In this document: in pieces, positions 17,754-25,717 of the stretch
How the letters are laid out: each line of letters starts with the position of its first letter
Position numbering within the stretch: position 1 is the stretch's first letter
NCBI GenBank assembly: GCA_944358775.1
Contig: CALVRU010000005.1
Span: 1 to 58,854, forward strand
DNA: 58,854 nucleotides
DNA from: an uncultured Bacilli bacterium
Lineage (GTDB): Bacteria; Bacillota_I; Bacilli_A; RF39; UBA660
Direction of reading: 5' to 3'
Notes under the pieces: model-generated
What the model saw: the letters and a program-made list of their open reading frames with translations, nothing else
The model's database searches: none
Told to the model about the DNA's origin: nothing
Made by a program: the position numbers and the translations under genes

Positions 17754-19103
17754 ATGGCATATTCAAGATGGGCAACAGTTGAAGAATTAAAATCTAAACT
17801 AACCCCAGTCAGTTATGATTCTGAAATTAAAAAATCAGGAATACCAATGATGTATGATGATAATAATCTTTATATTAAAGATGATGAAGCTCACACTTTG
17901 GTTATTGGCTCTACAGGAAGTGGTAAAACTCAATCAACACTGTTACCACAATTAAGACTTGCAATTAAAGCGCAAGAATCATTTATAGTTCACGATGTAA
18001 AAGGAGAAATTTATGATGTCCTATCAGGAGAATTAAAAAAACAAAATTATAACACTATTGTAATTAATTTAGATAATCCTACAGTAGGTAATAATTTCAA
18101 TCCATTAAGTTTACCTTATGAATTATATAAAAATGGTCAAAAAGATAAGGCAATAGAATTATTAGAGAATATTGGTTACTATTTTTGCTGTAATGAAACA
18201 TTTAATACTAGTATTGATCCGTTTTGGAATAATTCTGCCACATCATTGTTCATAGGACTTTCACTATATCTATTTGATAATGCAAAAGAAGAAGAAATTA
18301 CTATTAGCAGTTTATTAAATTTAGTATCTGAATTTGATAAATTATCAGAGGAAGTAAAAAAATATGATAAGACTTCTCCTACATACATTAATCTTTCAAA
18401 CATTATATTAGCACCAAATGAAACAAAAGGTAGTATTCTATCAGTGTTTATTCAAAATATGAGATTATTTGTATCAAGAGAAACATTATTAAAAATGTTA
18501 TCTTCATCTAACTTTGATATGACAAATATTCAAAAAGATAAAACTGCACTATTTATTATAAGTAATAACAAGTCAATTTCTAGGAGATTAATTCCTTTAA
18601 TAATTGAAGAATGTTATTATGCAGCAATTAATACTAATGATAAAACTCGTAGATTAAATGTTGTAATTGATGATTTCGAAAACTTAATTCCTATTAAAGA
18701 TTTCAATAATATGCTTACACTTGCAAGAGGCTTTAATATTAAATTTACTATATTCATAAGAAGTATATTAGAATTAAGAAACATTTATGGTCCAGAAGGA
18801 ACTGAAATATTAATAATGGTGTTTGGAAATATTGTTTATTTGTTAGCAAATGATACTGAAACATTAGAAGATATATCTAAACTATGTGGAAATCAACAAA
18901 CTGAAAAAGGAATTGAGCCACTAATTACTGTCGAAGATTTAAAATTATTAAATAATTTTGAATCAGTTATTTTAATTCCTAGAATTTACCCTATCAAATC
19001 TAAATTGCTACCTGATTATCGAATTGATTGGAAATTTAGTGATGAAAAGGTTGCTTTAAAAGAATTAGAAAACAAAGAAATAAAAATATTCAATATAAAA
19101 TAA
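17754..19103 (+). CDS. VirD4/TraG-type coupling ATPase, N-terminally short
   Basis: A 449-residue P-loop ATPase of the type IV coupling-protein family, which feeds DNA to a conjugation channel. The Walker A motif is VIGSTGSGKTQSTLLPQL near residue 52; HDVKGEIYDVLSGEL is the family's second block; the Walker B is VVIDDFENLIP near residue 305; LARGFNIKFTIFIRS follows. The usual N-terminal membrane segments are missing and the length is below the usual 550-700, but the start after GGAAG at 17741 (with TG-TATAAT upstream) looks genuine. No other transfer gene is nearby, so it is probably a stranded or repurposed relic. Confidence 0.85.
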   Translation: MAYSRWATVEELKSKLTPVSYDSEIKKSGIPMMYDDNNLYIKDDEAHTLVIGSTGSGKTQSTLLPQLRLAIKAQESFIVHDVKGEIYDVLSGELKKQNYNTIVINLDNPTVGNNFNPLSLPYELYKNGQKDKAIELLENIGYYFCCNETFNTSIDPFWNNSATSLFIGLSLYLFDNAKEEEITISSLLNLVSEFDKLSEEVKKYDKTSPTYINLSNIILAPNETKGSILSVFIQNMRLFVSRETLLKMLSSSNFDMTNIQKDKTALFIISNNKSISRRLIPLIIEECYYAAINTNDKTRRLNVVIDDFENLIPIKDFNNMLTLARGFNIKFTIFIRSILELRNIYGPEGTEILIMVFGNIVYLLANDTETLEDISKLCGNQQTEKGIEPLITVEDLKLLNNFESVILIPRIYPIKSKLLPDYRIDWKFSDEKVALKELENKEIKIFNIK

Positions 19104-19144
19104 TGATATTTTTTAATTATTTGATATGACATAATACATTTGTA

Positions 19145-19242
19145 GATGGGATACTTGTGGAGGATTAATGATGTGTTGGCAATGCCAGTAAGCATATTTT
19201 ATATGTGAGCATTCATTCGCCTGGGGTATCCCATCATTTTTT
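19145..19242 (+). ncRNA. Candidate structured small RNA with terminator
   Basis: A 99-nt unit closed by a perfect 10-bp stem, GATGGGATAC with GTATCCCATC, followed by seven T. Inside are smaller hairpins (GGCAATGCC; GCATAT/ATATGT) and possible AATG/CATT pairing. The long closing stem plus T-run could be the 3' end of an independent RNA. It lies in the gap after the coupling ATPase. I do not match it to a named RNA family; it could also be an elaborate terminator. Confidence 0.5.
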
Positions 19243-19290
19243 ATGTAATAATAAGAAGATAGCGTTTTATCAAAAGTATTTCATTTTATC

Positions 19291-19354
19291 AATAAATAAT
19301 GTATATTATTTATCGAGACGTGCCTAGGAAACTTTTGAAGCCCTAGGCCTTTTT
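19291..19354 (+). terminator. AT-rich palindrome followed by terminator-like hairpin
   Basis: AATAAATAAT and ATTATTTATC face each other at 19291-19314, then GCCTAGG (19322-19328) pairs with CCTAGGC (19342-19348) around 13 bases and is followed by CTTTTT. Together they could be an operator/promoter plus terminator of a very short RNA, or two leftovers of the element. Confidence 0.45.
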
Positions 19355-19462
19355 CATTTTTATAAAAATAATTTATAAAAATTGTTATAATGGTTATAGA
19401 AATAAATTGTTTATTTATTTGTTGTGATGGTATCTTAACTATCGCACCAGATTGATCATTAC

Positions 19463-19537
19463 TCGAACTAGAAATAGTTCGTTTTTTTATGAGTTTAAAT
19501 TGTGTGGTCGAAAAGTGTCTGAATACATTGATAATTT
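19463..19537 (+). repeat. Direct repeat, right copy
   Basis: Second copy of the blocks at 16897-16966: the CGAACTA-GAAA-TAGTTCG hairpin and T-run, then CGAAAAGTGTCT and TTGATAATTT, with short insertions and substitutions. The pair encloses the AraC gene, coupling ATPase and candidate RNA. The rest of 19104-19645 shows no gene. Confidence 0.6.
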
Positions 19538-19645
19538 TAATTTATAAATATAAATAACATCTGTTTATTAGTAAATTATATGGTAAAATAATATTAAGGT
19601 TTTAAGATTTTCAGATGTGGCTGAAGAATTTGGAAAGGAGCCATT

Positions 19646-20624
19646 ATGTTAGAAAAAAATAATATACAAATGATTAAAGAAATTAAAGATATAATTATTA
19701 GTAGTAGAAATAAAATTGCTTATGAAGTAAATAATACAATGTTACTAGCTTATTGGAATGTTGGTAGAATTATTGTTGAGAACGAGCAAAATGGAAATAT
19801 TAAAGCTGAATATGGTAAACAAGTCTTAAAGGAGCTTTCAAAAGAATTAAGAAAAATTTTAGGCTCTGGTTTTATACCCAAAACAACAGACACTGTCTGT
19901 TAAATTGAGCTGGTCACATTATTGTGAATTATTAAGTATTGAAAATGATGATGAAAGAAGTTTTTACGAAAAAGAATGTGTTAATTCAAATTGGAGTGTT
20001 AGAGAGTTAAAAAGACAATTAGAAACTTCATTATATGAAAGATTATTGTTATCTGATGGACAAAATAATAAAGAAAAAGTATATGAATTATCAAAAGTTG
20101 GGCAAACATTAGCCAAACCTGATGACATTTTGAAAGAGCCATATGTTTTTGAATTTTTAGATATTAAAGAACCAAAACCTATTTTGGAGAAAGATTTAGA
20201 AAGAAAATTAGTTCATCATATGGAAGAATTTTTACTTGAATTAGGTAAAGGATTTATGTTTGTGGGGACACAGCAAAGAATAACTTTAGGAAATATTCAT
20301 TATTATGTAGATATGGTTTTCTATAATAAAATATTAAAATGTTATGTTTTGATAGATTTGAAAATTGGTACTATGAAACCAGAATATGCGGGGCAAATGA
20401 ATATGTATTTAAACTACTATAATGCTGAAGTAAATGATGAATATGATAATAAACCAATAGGAATTATTCTTTGTAAGAGTAAAAAAGAAGTAGCTATGGA
20501 ATATGCTTTAGGTGGTTTATCTAATCATATTTTTGCTTCTACTTATACTTATTATATTCCTAATAAAGAACAATTAATTAGTGAAGTTGAAAAAGTATTA
20601 AATGAAACAGAGGCTAAAGACTAA
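19646..20624 (+). pseudogene. DUF1016/YhcG-type PD-(D/E)XK nuclease gene, internally deleted and frameshifted
   Basis: The first part (19646-19903, start after GGAAAGGAGCC) gives the DUF1016 N-terminal domain (YWNVGRIIVE, YGKQVLKELSKEL). It shifts frame after GSGF and stops. The second part, read from about 19874 in another frame, resumes with YPKQQTLSVKLSWSHYCELL and continues through the nuclease domain (DLERKLVHHMEEFLLELGKG, YYVDMVFYN, YVLIDLKIG) to 20624. Family members have about a dozen residues (SRSNL..MRNFY) between these parts, so a small non-triplet deletion broke the gene. The catalytic D-(D)xK residues remain. DUF1016 proteins occur in mobile and defence loci. Confidence 0.85.
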
Positions 20625-20810
20625 TCATTGTATTAGGAAAATTGAAAGAAACTAACTAATTACAATAAAATTTATAATGATTTATTTTAAAGCATATTTG
20701 TGTTAAAATGTATATAGTGATTGATTTATATGTCAATTACCTTTGGTAAAAGTTGTAGATAACTTCCTCAACGGCACCAAATTGCAATTCGTTCGCTTGA
20801 ACTTAATAAA

Positions 20811-20830
20811 AATCAACCTAATGGTTGATT
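20811..20830. repeat. Terminator-type palindrome, copy left of the IS
   Basis: AATCAACC and GGTTGATT pair around TAAT. The identical 20 bases recur at 21855-21874 just beyond the right end of the IS. The surrounding 20625-20836 gap holds no supported gene. Confidence 0.8.
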
Positions 20831-20849
20831 TCCTAAATTGAAATTTCAA

Positions 20850-20874
20850 CCGCACCACATGGTGCGGCTTTTTT
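20850..20874 (+). terminator. Terminator hairpin inside the left IS end
   Basis: CCGCACC and GGTGCGG pair around ACAT and are followed by CTTTTTT. Half of it belongs to the inverted repeat. It would stop outside transcription from entering the transposase gene. Confidence 0.75.
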
Positions 20875-20912
20875 GATACAATAAAAGAGCCAACCCGGCA
20901 AGGAGGCTCTAT

Positions 20913-21824
20913 ATGAATTATACCCAATTAACGAAAGAAAAGAAAGCACAAATTGATATTTTACTAGAACAAGGATTGTCGATGAGAAAAGTTGCTTCTA
21001 TTCTCTCAATTAGCCATTCTACTATTTCTAGATATAAAGCGGGCATCTATAAAAAAAGAAAAATAAACATAGAAGAAAAATATGATATCTTTCTAAGATA
21101 TTTATATTCCCATTATGACTATAAAGTATGCTCAATAGAAATATGCGTATTTAAGTTTAAAAGAAATTATTGGAATGCAAAGTGTCCCTCTGTAAAACAA
21201 GTGTATAATTGGATCAATGAAGTCAAAGTAAAACTTTTGAAAAAAGACTTATGTTATAAAAAACATAGAAGTAGTAGAAGTAATATGATGAGTCATACGA
21301 AGTGGAATTTAGATAACAAAACAGTCCTTCCTATCCGTCTTAGACCCAAGTATATCAACAAACGAGATGAAATTGGGCATTTAGAGATCGACTCTATTCT
21401 GGGCAAAAGAAATGAGTATGGATCCATTCTCTCTATAGTGGATCGATGTTCCAGAAAAGTATGGTTAATTAAAGCAGAGTACAAAAATGAATATTATATC
21501 AATAAAACAATTTATGATTTTATGATAAGAAATGAAATTTTAGTAAAATCGATTACGGTGGATAATGGAATCGAATTTAGTGCACTAGGAATTACAGCCA
21601 AGAAGTTAGGAGTAAAACTTTATAAATGCGATCCATATTGTTCCTTTCAACGAGGAACGAATGAAAGAACAAACGCATTGGTAAGAAGATTCATACCAAA
21701 AGGAAGTTCAATGAAGTATGTTAGTCAATATTATCTTGATAATATCTGTTTTGAAATAAATAGTATGCCGAGAAAATTATTTGACTATAAATGTGCTTAT
21801 GATATAGAATTAAAATATAATTAA
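20913..21824 (+). CDS. IS30-family transposase
   Basis: A 303-residue DDE transposase. The N-terminal helix-turn-helix is EKKAQIDILLEQGLSMRKVA with SHSTISRYKAG; the catalytic core has HLEIDSILGK (first Asp), ITVDNGIEFS (second Asp) and TNERTNALVRRFIP (Glu in NER). Length is normal for the family. The ATG follows AAGGAGGCTCT. It lies inside matching inverted repeats and appears intact. Confidence 0.96.
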   Translation: MNYTQLTKEKKAQIDILLEQGLSMRKVASILSISHSTISRYKAGIYKKRKINIEEKYDIFLRYLYSHYDYKVCSIEICVFKFKRNYWNAKCPSVKQVYNWINEVKVKLLKKDLCYKKHRSSRSNMMSHTKWNLDNKTVLPIRLRPKYINKRDEIGHLEIDSILGKRNEYGSILSIVDRCSRKVWLIKAEYKNEYYINKTIYDFMIRNEILVKSITVDNGIEFSALGITAKKLGVKLYKCDPYCSFQRGTNERTNALVRRFIPKGSSMKYVSQYYLDNICFEINSMPRKLFDYKCAYDIELKYN

Positions 21825-21854
21825 AGTGGTGCGGTTGAAATTACAATAAAGAAA

Positions 21855-21880
21855 AATCAACCTAATGGTTGATTTTTTGC
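21855..21880 (-). terminator. Terminator of the acyltransferase gene (second palindrome copy)
   Basis: The palindrome identical to 20811-20830, here followed on the minus strand by TTTTTCTTT, three bases after the acyltransferase stop region. It is the host-side terminator next to which the IS probably inserted. Confidence 0.75.
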
Positions 21881-21882
21881 TT

Positions 21883-23118
21883 TTATAAAGTTAAATATTT
21901 AAAGTGGAAACACTTCTTTATTTTTATTATCATCCAAGAAACTAGATGTGTTATGATTAATACCATTAAAATATTGATATACGGATGATTACTAATAGTT
22001 GGAAATAATGATGCAACAATAAATATTATCATCGGATGAACTAAATAATAATATTTGGATAAATTACGGAATGGAAAATGATAATCTTGTTTCTTACTAA
22101 AATAGACAACAGAGATGAACAAATAATATGTAAGTGGGACACAAGATAACAATATATTGCTGTTTAAACGATTTGTGTCATGTAATAAAATCGCTTCAAA
22201 TACTAATAGAAAAATACAGATGACTAGTTTTTCAAAACAATATTTCGAATATAAATCTTTCTTTTTGCCCATCTGATAACCTAATACAACATAGAATAAG
22301 CCGAAAAACAAAAAGTTTCGGGTTGTGAAAAAGAAATGATAATAGAGCGATAATAATTGTTTTATACTGACCGGTAATACTCCATAATAAGTCTCAGTCG
22401 CACCAAATAATAGTAAAACAAAAGAAATTACGAGAAGATATTTTACATTCCATTTCTTCTTCCATTTTGCTAACACGACAAGTGACAAAATCAAGGCTGG
22501 AAAATACCATAGATGATAATACACGCCTGTATAAACAAGAGCGATCACAAGGGCAATTGGAATTAGCAGCACGATAATAGGAATCAAGAAATAAAAAGGA
22601 ATGTTGACATTGACGAGATAACTATTGATCAGTTCTACATTTTGAAGTACTGTTCCCAATAAGACCGGCAGATAAAGAGCACTCCATGTTAAATACAATG
22701 GTATTGTTTTTTTTATATATTCTTTTATATAATTCTCATGATCTTTTTCTTTTTTGGCGACAAAGTATCCAGTTATCAAAAAAAACATCGGTACGCATAT
22801 CCGAGTAATAATGTTATTAAAAGCAAGATCTAATTCATTCGAAAAATTTTGAAATGGTCTTAAGTGTAATGCGATAATTAATATGGCACAGATATATTTT
22901 AAAATATCGATATTTTTATAATTAAGTTGCTGATTTTGGTGATTTTTATCTATTTTGTTTTGAATAAAGATGGCAAAGAAACTGAATATTATAATGAGAC
23001 ATATTAACACAAGTGGACGACCGAGATTATTTTCTGGTTGTAAAACATTGATTGCTTTTAAGAATAAGATCAATATTGCAACAATCATTATGATCATAAT
23101 CTCTTTTTTCCGCTTCAT
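21883..23118 (-). CDS. Membrane acyltransferase, Acyl_transf_3 family
   Basis: A 411-residue integral membrane protein with ten or more hydrophobic segments. Family marks are ILKYICAILIIALHLRPF with the catalytic-type His near residue 95, RICVPMFFLITGYFVAKK, WYFPALILSLVVL, and YYLVHPMIIF near the C-terminus. These enzymes move acyl groups onto cell-surface sugars or lipids; the substrate is not evident. The ATG at 23118 is preferred to an in-frame GTG three codons upstream. It lies downstream of a surface-protein gene in the same direction, and its first 13 codons recur as a fragment at 25610-25648. Confidence 0.88.
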   Translation of the reverse strand: MKRKKEIMIIMIVAILILFLKAINVLQPENNLGRPLVLICLIIIFSFFAIFIQNKIDKNHQNQQLNYKNIDILKYICAILIIALHLRPFQNFSNELDLAFNNIITRICVPMFFLITGYFVAKKEKDHENYIKEYIKKTIPLYLTWSALYLPVLLGTVLQNVELINSYLVNVNIPFYFLIPIIVLLIPIALVIALVYTGVYYHLWYFPALILSLVVLAKWKKKWNVKYLLVISFVLLLFGATETYYGVLPVSIKQLLSLYYHFFFTTRNFLFFGLFYVVLGYQMGKKKDLYSKYCFEKLVICIFLLVFEAILLHDTNRLNSNILLSCVPLTYYLFISVVYFSKKQDYHFPFRNLSKYYYLVHPMIIFIVASLFPTISNHPYINILMVLIITHLVSWMIIKIKKCFHFKYLTL

Positions 23119-23187
23119 ACCTATCACTCATTCTTTTATTTTTTATTATTTTATTATATCACGTATTTGAGTAAAGCTGTACAGAAA

Positions 23188-23700
23188 TCACGATTGTGTG
23201 GTCTTCTTTTTCTTCTTTATAAAATAATATGCTGCCGCCCCACCGCCTCCTAATAGAACGATGGTGCCTAATAGATTTCCATTTTCTTCTTCGTATCTAC
23301 AACTATTATTATCCACAGTAGCAAGTTTGTTATAATTGATCGCTTGCTTATCCGTGCATCCATATATGATGTTAGGGGTTGGTGTAACTTGCGGAGTCTT
23401 CGTTGGTGTTGGTGTAGGCGTCGGTGTTGGAGTTGGGGCTGGTGTCGATGGAACGACTGGCTTTTTGGTTGGTGATGTTCCTTGATTATTTCCAGTTGGG
23501 TTATAACCACGACATTTATCCATCGATTGATAAGTACAAGATGATCCCAACCAACCATCATTACAGACGACTCTCCCATCTTGCTGAATTCTAGTGCAGT
23601 CTACCCCACCGTGACCAGAACAACATCCTTTTGCGGCCAAAACATTCATCGGTGCAAAAAAAAGAATCAAAATACTTCCTAGTAAATAACTGTACTTCAT
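23188..23700 (-). CDS. Secreted Cys-rich, Pro/Thr-rich surface protein with C-terminal anchor (copy 1)
   Basis: A 170-residue exported protein. A signal peptide covers residues 1-22; the mature start GCCSGHGGVDCTRIQQDG with following CNDGWLGSSC is a cysteine-rich module also seen in secreted thermonuclease-type proteins. A (Thr-Pro)n stalk follows (about 75-110), then a YGCTDKQAINYNKLAT/NNSCRY module like those in adhesins, and a C-terminal membrane segment with KKKKK tail. No LPXTG motif. The ATG follows GGAGGTATTT; a TTG further up would include that site. It has an identical copy at 25718-26230. Role unknown. Confidence 0.8.
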   Translation of the reverse strand: MKYSYLLGSILILFFAPMNVLAAKGCCSGHGGVDCTRIQQDGRVVCNDGWLGSSCTYQSMDKCRGYNPTGNNQGTSPTKKPVVPSTPAPTPTPTPTPTPTKTPQVTPTPNIIYGCTDKQAINYNKLATVDNNSCRYEEENGNLLGTIVLLGGGGAAAYYFIKKKKKTTQS

Positions 23701-23712
23701 AAATACCTCCAA

Positions 23713-23755
23713 AAAGGGCTTGCATCAAAAACGAAAGTCTGATACAAGCCCTTTT
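23713..23755 (-). terminator. Hairpin just upstream of surface-protein copy 1
   Basis: Read on the minus strand, AAGGGCTTG and CAAGCCCTT pair, with ATCA/TGAT extending the stem, and run into TTTT then directly into the GGAGG ribosome site. It can end the cargo operon, whose last gene stops at 23763, or act as a leader attenuator. The same hairpin precedes copy 2. Confidence 0.7.
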
Positions 23756-23762
23756 GTTAAAT

Positions 23763-24140
23763 TTATTTTAATACAAGTTGTTTGTATGTATCTCTTACAA
23801 GCATTTCTTCAGAAGTATGAACATAATTTTCTGATGAAAATTCTAAAAGTTTTTTTAACTCTTCTAAAGCTAAACCGTCTAATGCTGCTAATGTTAAATC
23901 ATATCCGTTTCCATACCAACGACGATTAATACTCTTTGGATCATCTTTATCTCTCTCATAAGATGGATTATCGTTTAAAAAATCTTCGTAACTATCATAA
24001 GCCTTGTCACCATGTCCAGCTTTAATGTCATCAGGCTTAGTATATTCATAACGTCTAACAGTACCGTCATCTTTAATTTCTGTTTTTGCTACTACTTCTC
24101 CAGTTTCATCATCTGCACTAAACCAAAAACTTTTTGCCAT
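23763..24140 (-). CDS. Hypothetical acidic protein, 125 aa (cargo gene)
   Basis: I do not recognise a family. It is a soluble, acidic protein without signal or membrane segment; notable pieces are KPDDIKAGHGDKAYDSYEDF and INRRWYGNGYDLTLAALDGL, followed by a helical C-terminus. Its ATG follows GGAGGTGAAATAG, overlapping the end of the preceding gene, with which it is clearly co-transcribed. It is the last gene of the cargo between the two surface-gene copies. Small adjacent soluble proteins of this kind are sometimes immunity or chaperone factors, but nothing here shows that. Confidence 0.7.
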   Translation of the reverse strand: MAKSFWFSADDETGEVVAKTEIKDDGTVRRYEYTKPDDIKAGHGDKAYDSYEDFLNDNPSYERDKDDPKSINRRWYGNGYDLTLAALDGLALEELKKLLEFSSENYVHTSEEMLVRDTYKQLVLK

Positions 24141-24141
24141 T

Positions 24142-24414
24142 CTATTTCACCTCCCTTACATCTATATAATCAATGACATTGTTTGAAGTATCATCGATTA
24201 TTTCAATTCGATAAAATTCAGGTATAAAACCTTTGTAAGCTCGAACTGCTAATTCTAATATTTTTTTTGTTGTCATGTTTTTCTCGCTTAATTTATCAAA
24301 TTCATCCCAGTCTAATAAACCATCAAAATCATTATAAAGTGCTGTTGGACGAACAGCATGTCCACCACTTAAAACATTTGTCCCGTCTTTATAATAAAAT
24401 TTAAACCTGTACAT
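24142..24414 (-). CDS. Hypothetical protein, 90 aa (cargo gene)
   Basis: No family recognised. A small alpha/beta-looking protein (MYRFKFYYKDGTNVLSGGHA; DWDEFDKLSEKNMTTKKILE; FYRIEIIDDTSNNVIDYIDV) with no signal peptide. It starts after GAAGGAGATG and ends one base before the 125-residue gene, showing translational coupling. The upstream HExxH gene is 41 bases away in the same direction. Host range and role are unknown. Confidence 0.7.
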   Translation of the reverse strand: MYRFKFYYKDGTNVLSGGHAVRPTALYNDFDGLLDWDEFDKLSEKNMTTKKILELAVRAYKGFIPEFYRIEIIDDTSNNVIDYIDVREVK

Positions 24415-24455
24415 ATAAACATCTCCTTCTATTTTAATTATATATTGATTTGTTA

Positions 24456-25355
24456 TTAAAGCATACTGGTTATTTTCCTTTTGATTAATTGTCTATCTTG
24501 ACAATTATCCATAGTTATTTCAGTTTCTCTTAATAAATTTTCAATTTGTATCTTACCTAATAATACTTCGTTACTTCTTGAAATAATATTATTTTTATCA
24601 TTACTAGATCCACATAGATATCTATCAAATAATTTTTCGGCCTCTAAAATAGAAATAATCCCCATTGATAATTTAGTTTTATTGTATAAAGATAATGTTT
24701 TATCTTTATAATTGTTTATTGCTTTAAATAGTCTTATAAATCTTAATTTCTCATTAGTTTTTAGAGTTTCGTAATTATCATTCATATATAAAGCAGTTAA
24801 TTTATCAAAAAATATGGGTAATACTTCGCTGTGAATATAATTATTTACTCCATTATTATACTCTAACTGCAAATGAACTATTTCATGAGCATATATACCA
24901 GGTGTTAATATAGACAATTTACTAGTCAATACAAACTCAGTAAAAACGATTTCTTTTATTTCTTCGGCATTTCCTAAAAAAATCGGGTTGCAATAACCTC
25001 CCTCAAAATCCAACTTATTATCAAACAATATGGGAACATTAAATGGTTTAATATTATCTATATATTTTTTAACTAAATTTATAAATGAATTTAAATCTAA
25101 TTCTTGAATTTTACTTATAAACTCAAGTTTTTGTAATAGATCATAATTGATAAATGGGATTGGGGTCAAATTAAAAGAATTGTCTAAAAATGGGAGTTTA
25201 CCTTTATATAGTAGATCGCTAATATTGCTATCTGTTAATTGTGATATTCTAGGTTTTTTTAAATCTTTTAACATATCAGCAATATCTAGCAAATCAGAAG
25301 TTAAAGATATCGGCTGAACAGTATAATATGTTTTACTTTTAAAACTATTTTCCAT
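24456..25355 (-). CDS. HExxH-containing putative metallopeptidase (cargo gene)
   Basis: A 299-residue soluble protein with YAHEIVHLQLEYNNG near residue 156: a classical HExxH zinc site, with a further Glu about 20 residues on (IHSEVLPIFFDKL) that could be the third ligand. There is no signal peptide or membrane segment. The rest is helical and AT-codon-biased. It starts after ATGGGAGAAT and is first of three same-direction genes. A zinc peptidase is the likely class; substrate and whether it acts inside or outside the cell are unknown. Confidence 0.65.
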   Translation of the reverse strand: MENSFKSKTYYTVQPISLTSDLLDIADMLKDLKKPRISQLTDSNISDLLYKGKLPFLDNSFNLTPIPFINYDLLQKLEFISKIQELDLNSFINLVKKYIDNIKPFNVPILFDNKLDFEGGYCNPIFLGNAEEIKEIVFTEFVLTSKLSILTPGIYAHEIVHLQLEYNNGVNNYIHSEVLPIFFDKLTALYMNDNYETLKTNEKLRFIRLFKAINNYKDKTLSLYNKTKLSMGIISILEAEKLFDRYLCGSSNDKNNIISRSNEVLLGKIQIENLLRETEITMDNCQDRQLIKRKITSML

Positions 25356-25609
25356 AACATAATTCTCCCATTATTTAAAATACTATTTTATATGCTATCA
25401 CCACAAGTTAATATTTTCAAATTCTTTATAATTTTACCCAAGAAATCACCATTTTTTATTCAAGTATGGCATTTTAGTTAGTTTATAAGCTCCCTTTTGT
25501 ATTTTATCTACTTGCGATTTTTTTGTTTTATATCTTTATTTAGGATGAATTATTGATAGAAAAAGTATTTAATTAAAAACTAATTTATGGAGAACATATG
25601 GATTCACCG

Positions 25610-25648
25610 AACAATCATTATGATCGTAATCTCTTTTTTCCACTTCAT
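25610..25648 (-). pseudogene. 5' fragment of a duplicated acyltransferase gene
   Basis: Thirteen codons matching the start of the acyltransferase at 23118 (MKWKKEIT versus MKRKKEIM), including the same upstream region, then loss of similarity. It shows that the duplicated unit once contained the surface-protein gene followed by the acyltransferase gene. Confidence 0.8.
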
Positions 25649-25717
25649 ACCTATCACTCATTTTTTTATTTTTTATTACTTTATTATATCACGTATTTGA
25701 GTAAAGCTGTACAGAAA

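Larger units (their letters stand above)
16884..20640. mobile_element. Decayed integrative element behind tRNA-Ala
   Basis: The stretch is visibly richer in A and T than its flanks, starts at the 3' end of a tRNA, carries two imperfect copies of a 70-75-bp sequence (16897 and 19463), and holds an AraC regulator, a VirD4/TraG-type ATPase, a gene tail, a candidate small RNA and a broken nuclease gene. No integrase, relaxase or other conjugation gene remains, so it is a remnant. The right boundary is uncertain: no copy of the tRNA 3' end was found. Confidence 0.6.
20837..21847 (+). mobile_element. Intact IS30-family insertion sequence, 1011 bp
   Basis: Two 22-bp inverted repeats, 20837-20858 and 21826-21847, differ at one base and share AATTTCAACCGCACCAC at their inner side. 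One transposase gene fills the space. Bases AA flank both sides, compatible with a short 2-3-bp target duplication. A hairpin terminator sits inside the left end. Nothing appears decayed, so it may be active and recent. Confidence 0.92.
23080..23772. repeat. Long direct repeat, copy 1 (about 690 bp)
   Basis: Matches 25610-26302 at a constant offset of 2530 bases. It covers the first codons of the acyltransferase gene, the whole surface-protein gene and its upstream hairpin. Differences are few and sit in the outer 100 bases; the surface-protein coding part is identical. Confidence 0.95.

Noticed and set aside
20725-20836. Possible protein tail (QLPLVKVVDNFLNGTKLQF) before the IS
   Set aside because: Too short, no start, runs through a palindromic terminator, and I cannot tie it to a family.
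23400-23460. Short tandem repeats of GGTGTT-type units (also at 25930-25990)
   Set aside because: They encode the Thr-Pro stalk of the surface protein; there are no spacers, so this is not a CRISPR array.
23268-23579. Second long open frame inside the surface-protein gene (also at 25798-26109)
   Set aside because: It overlaps fully in another frame, has His/Gln runs from the Thr-Pro codons and no ribosome binding site.
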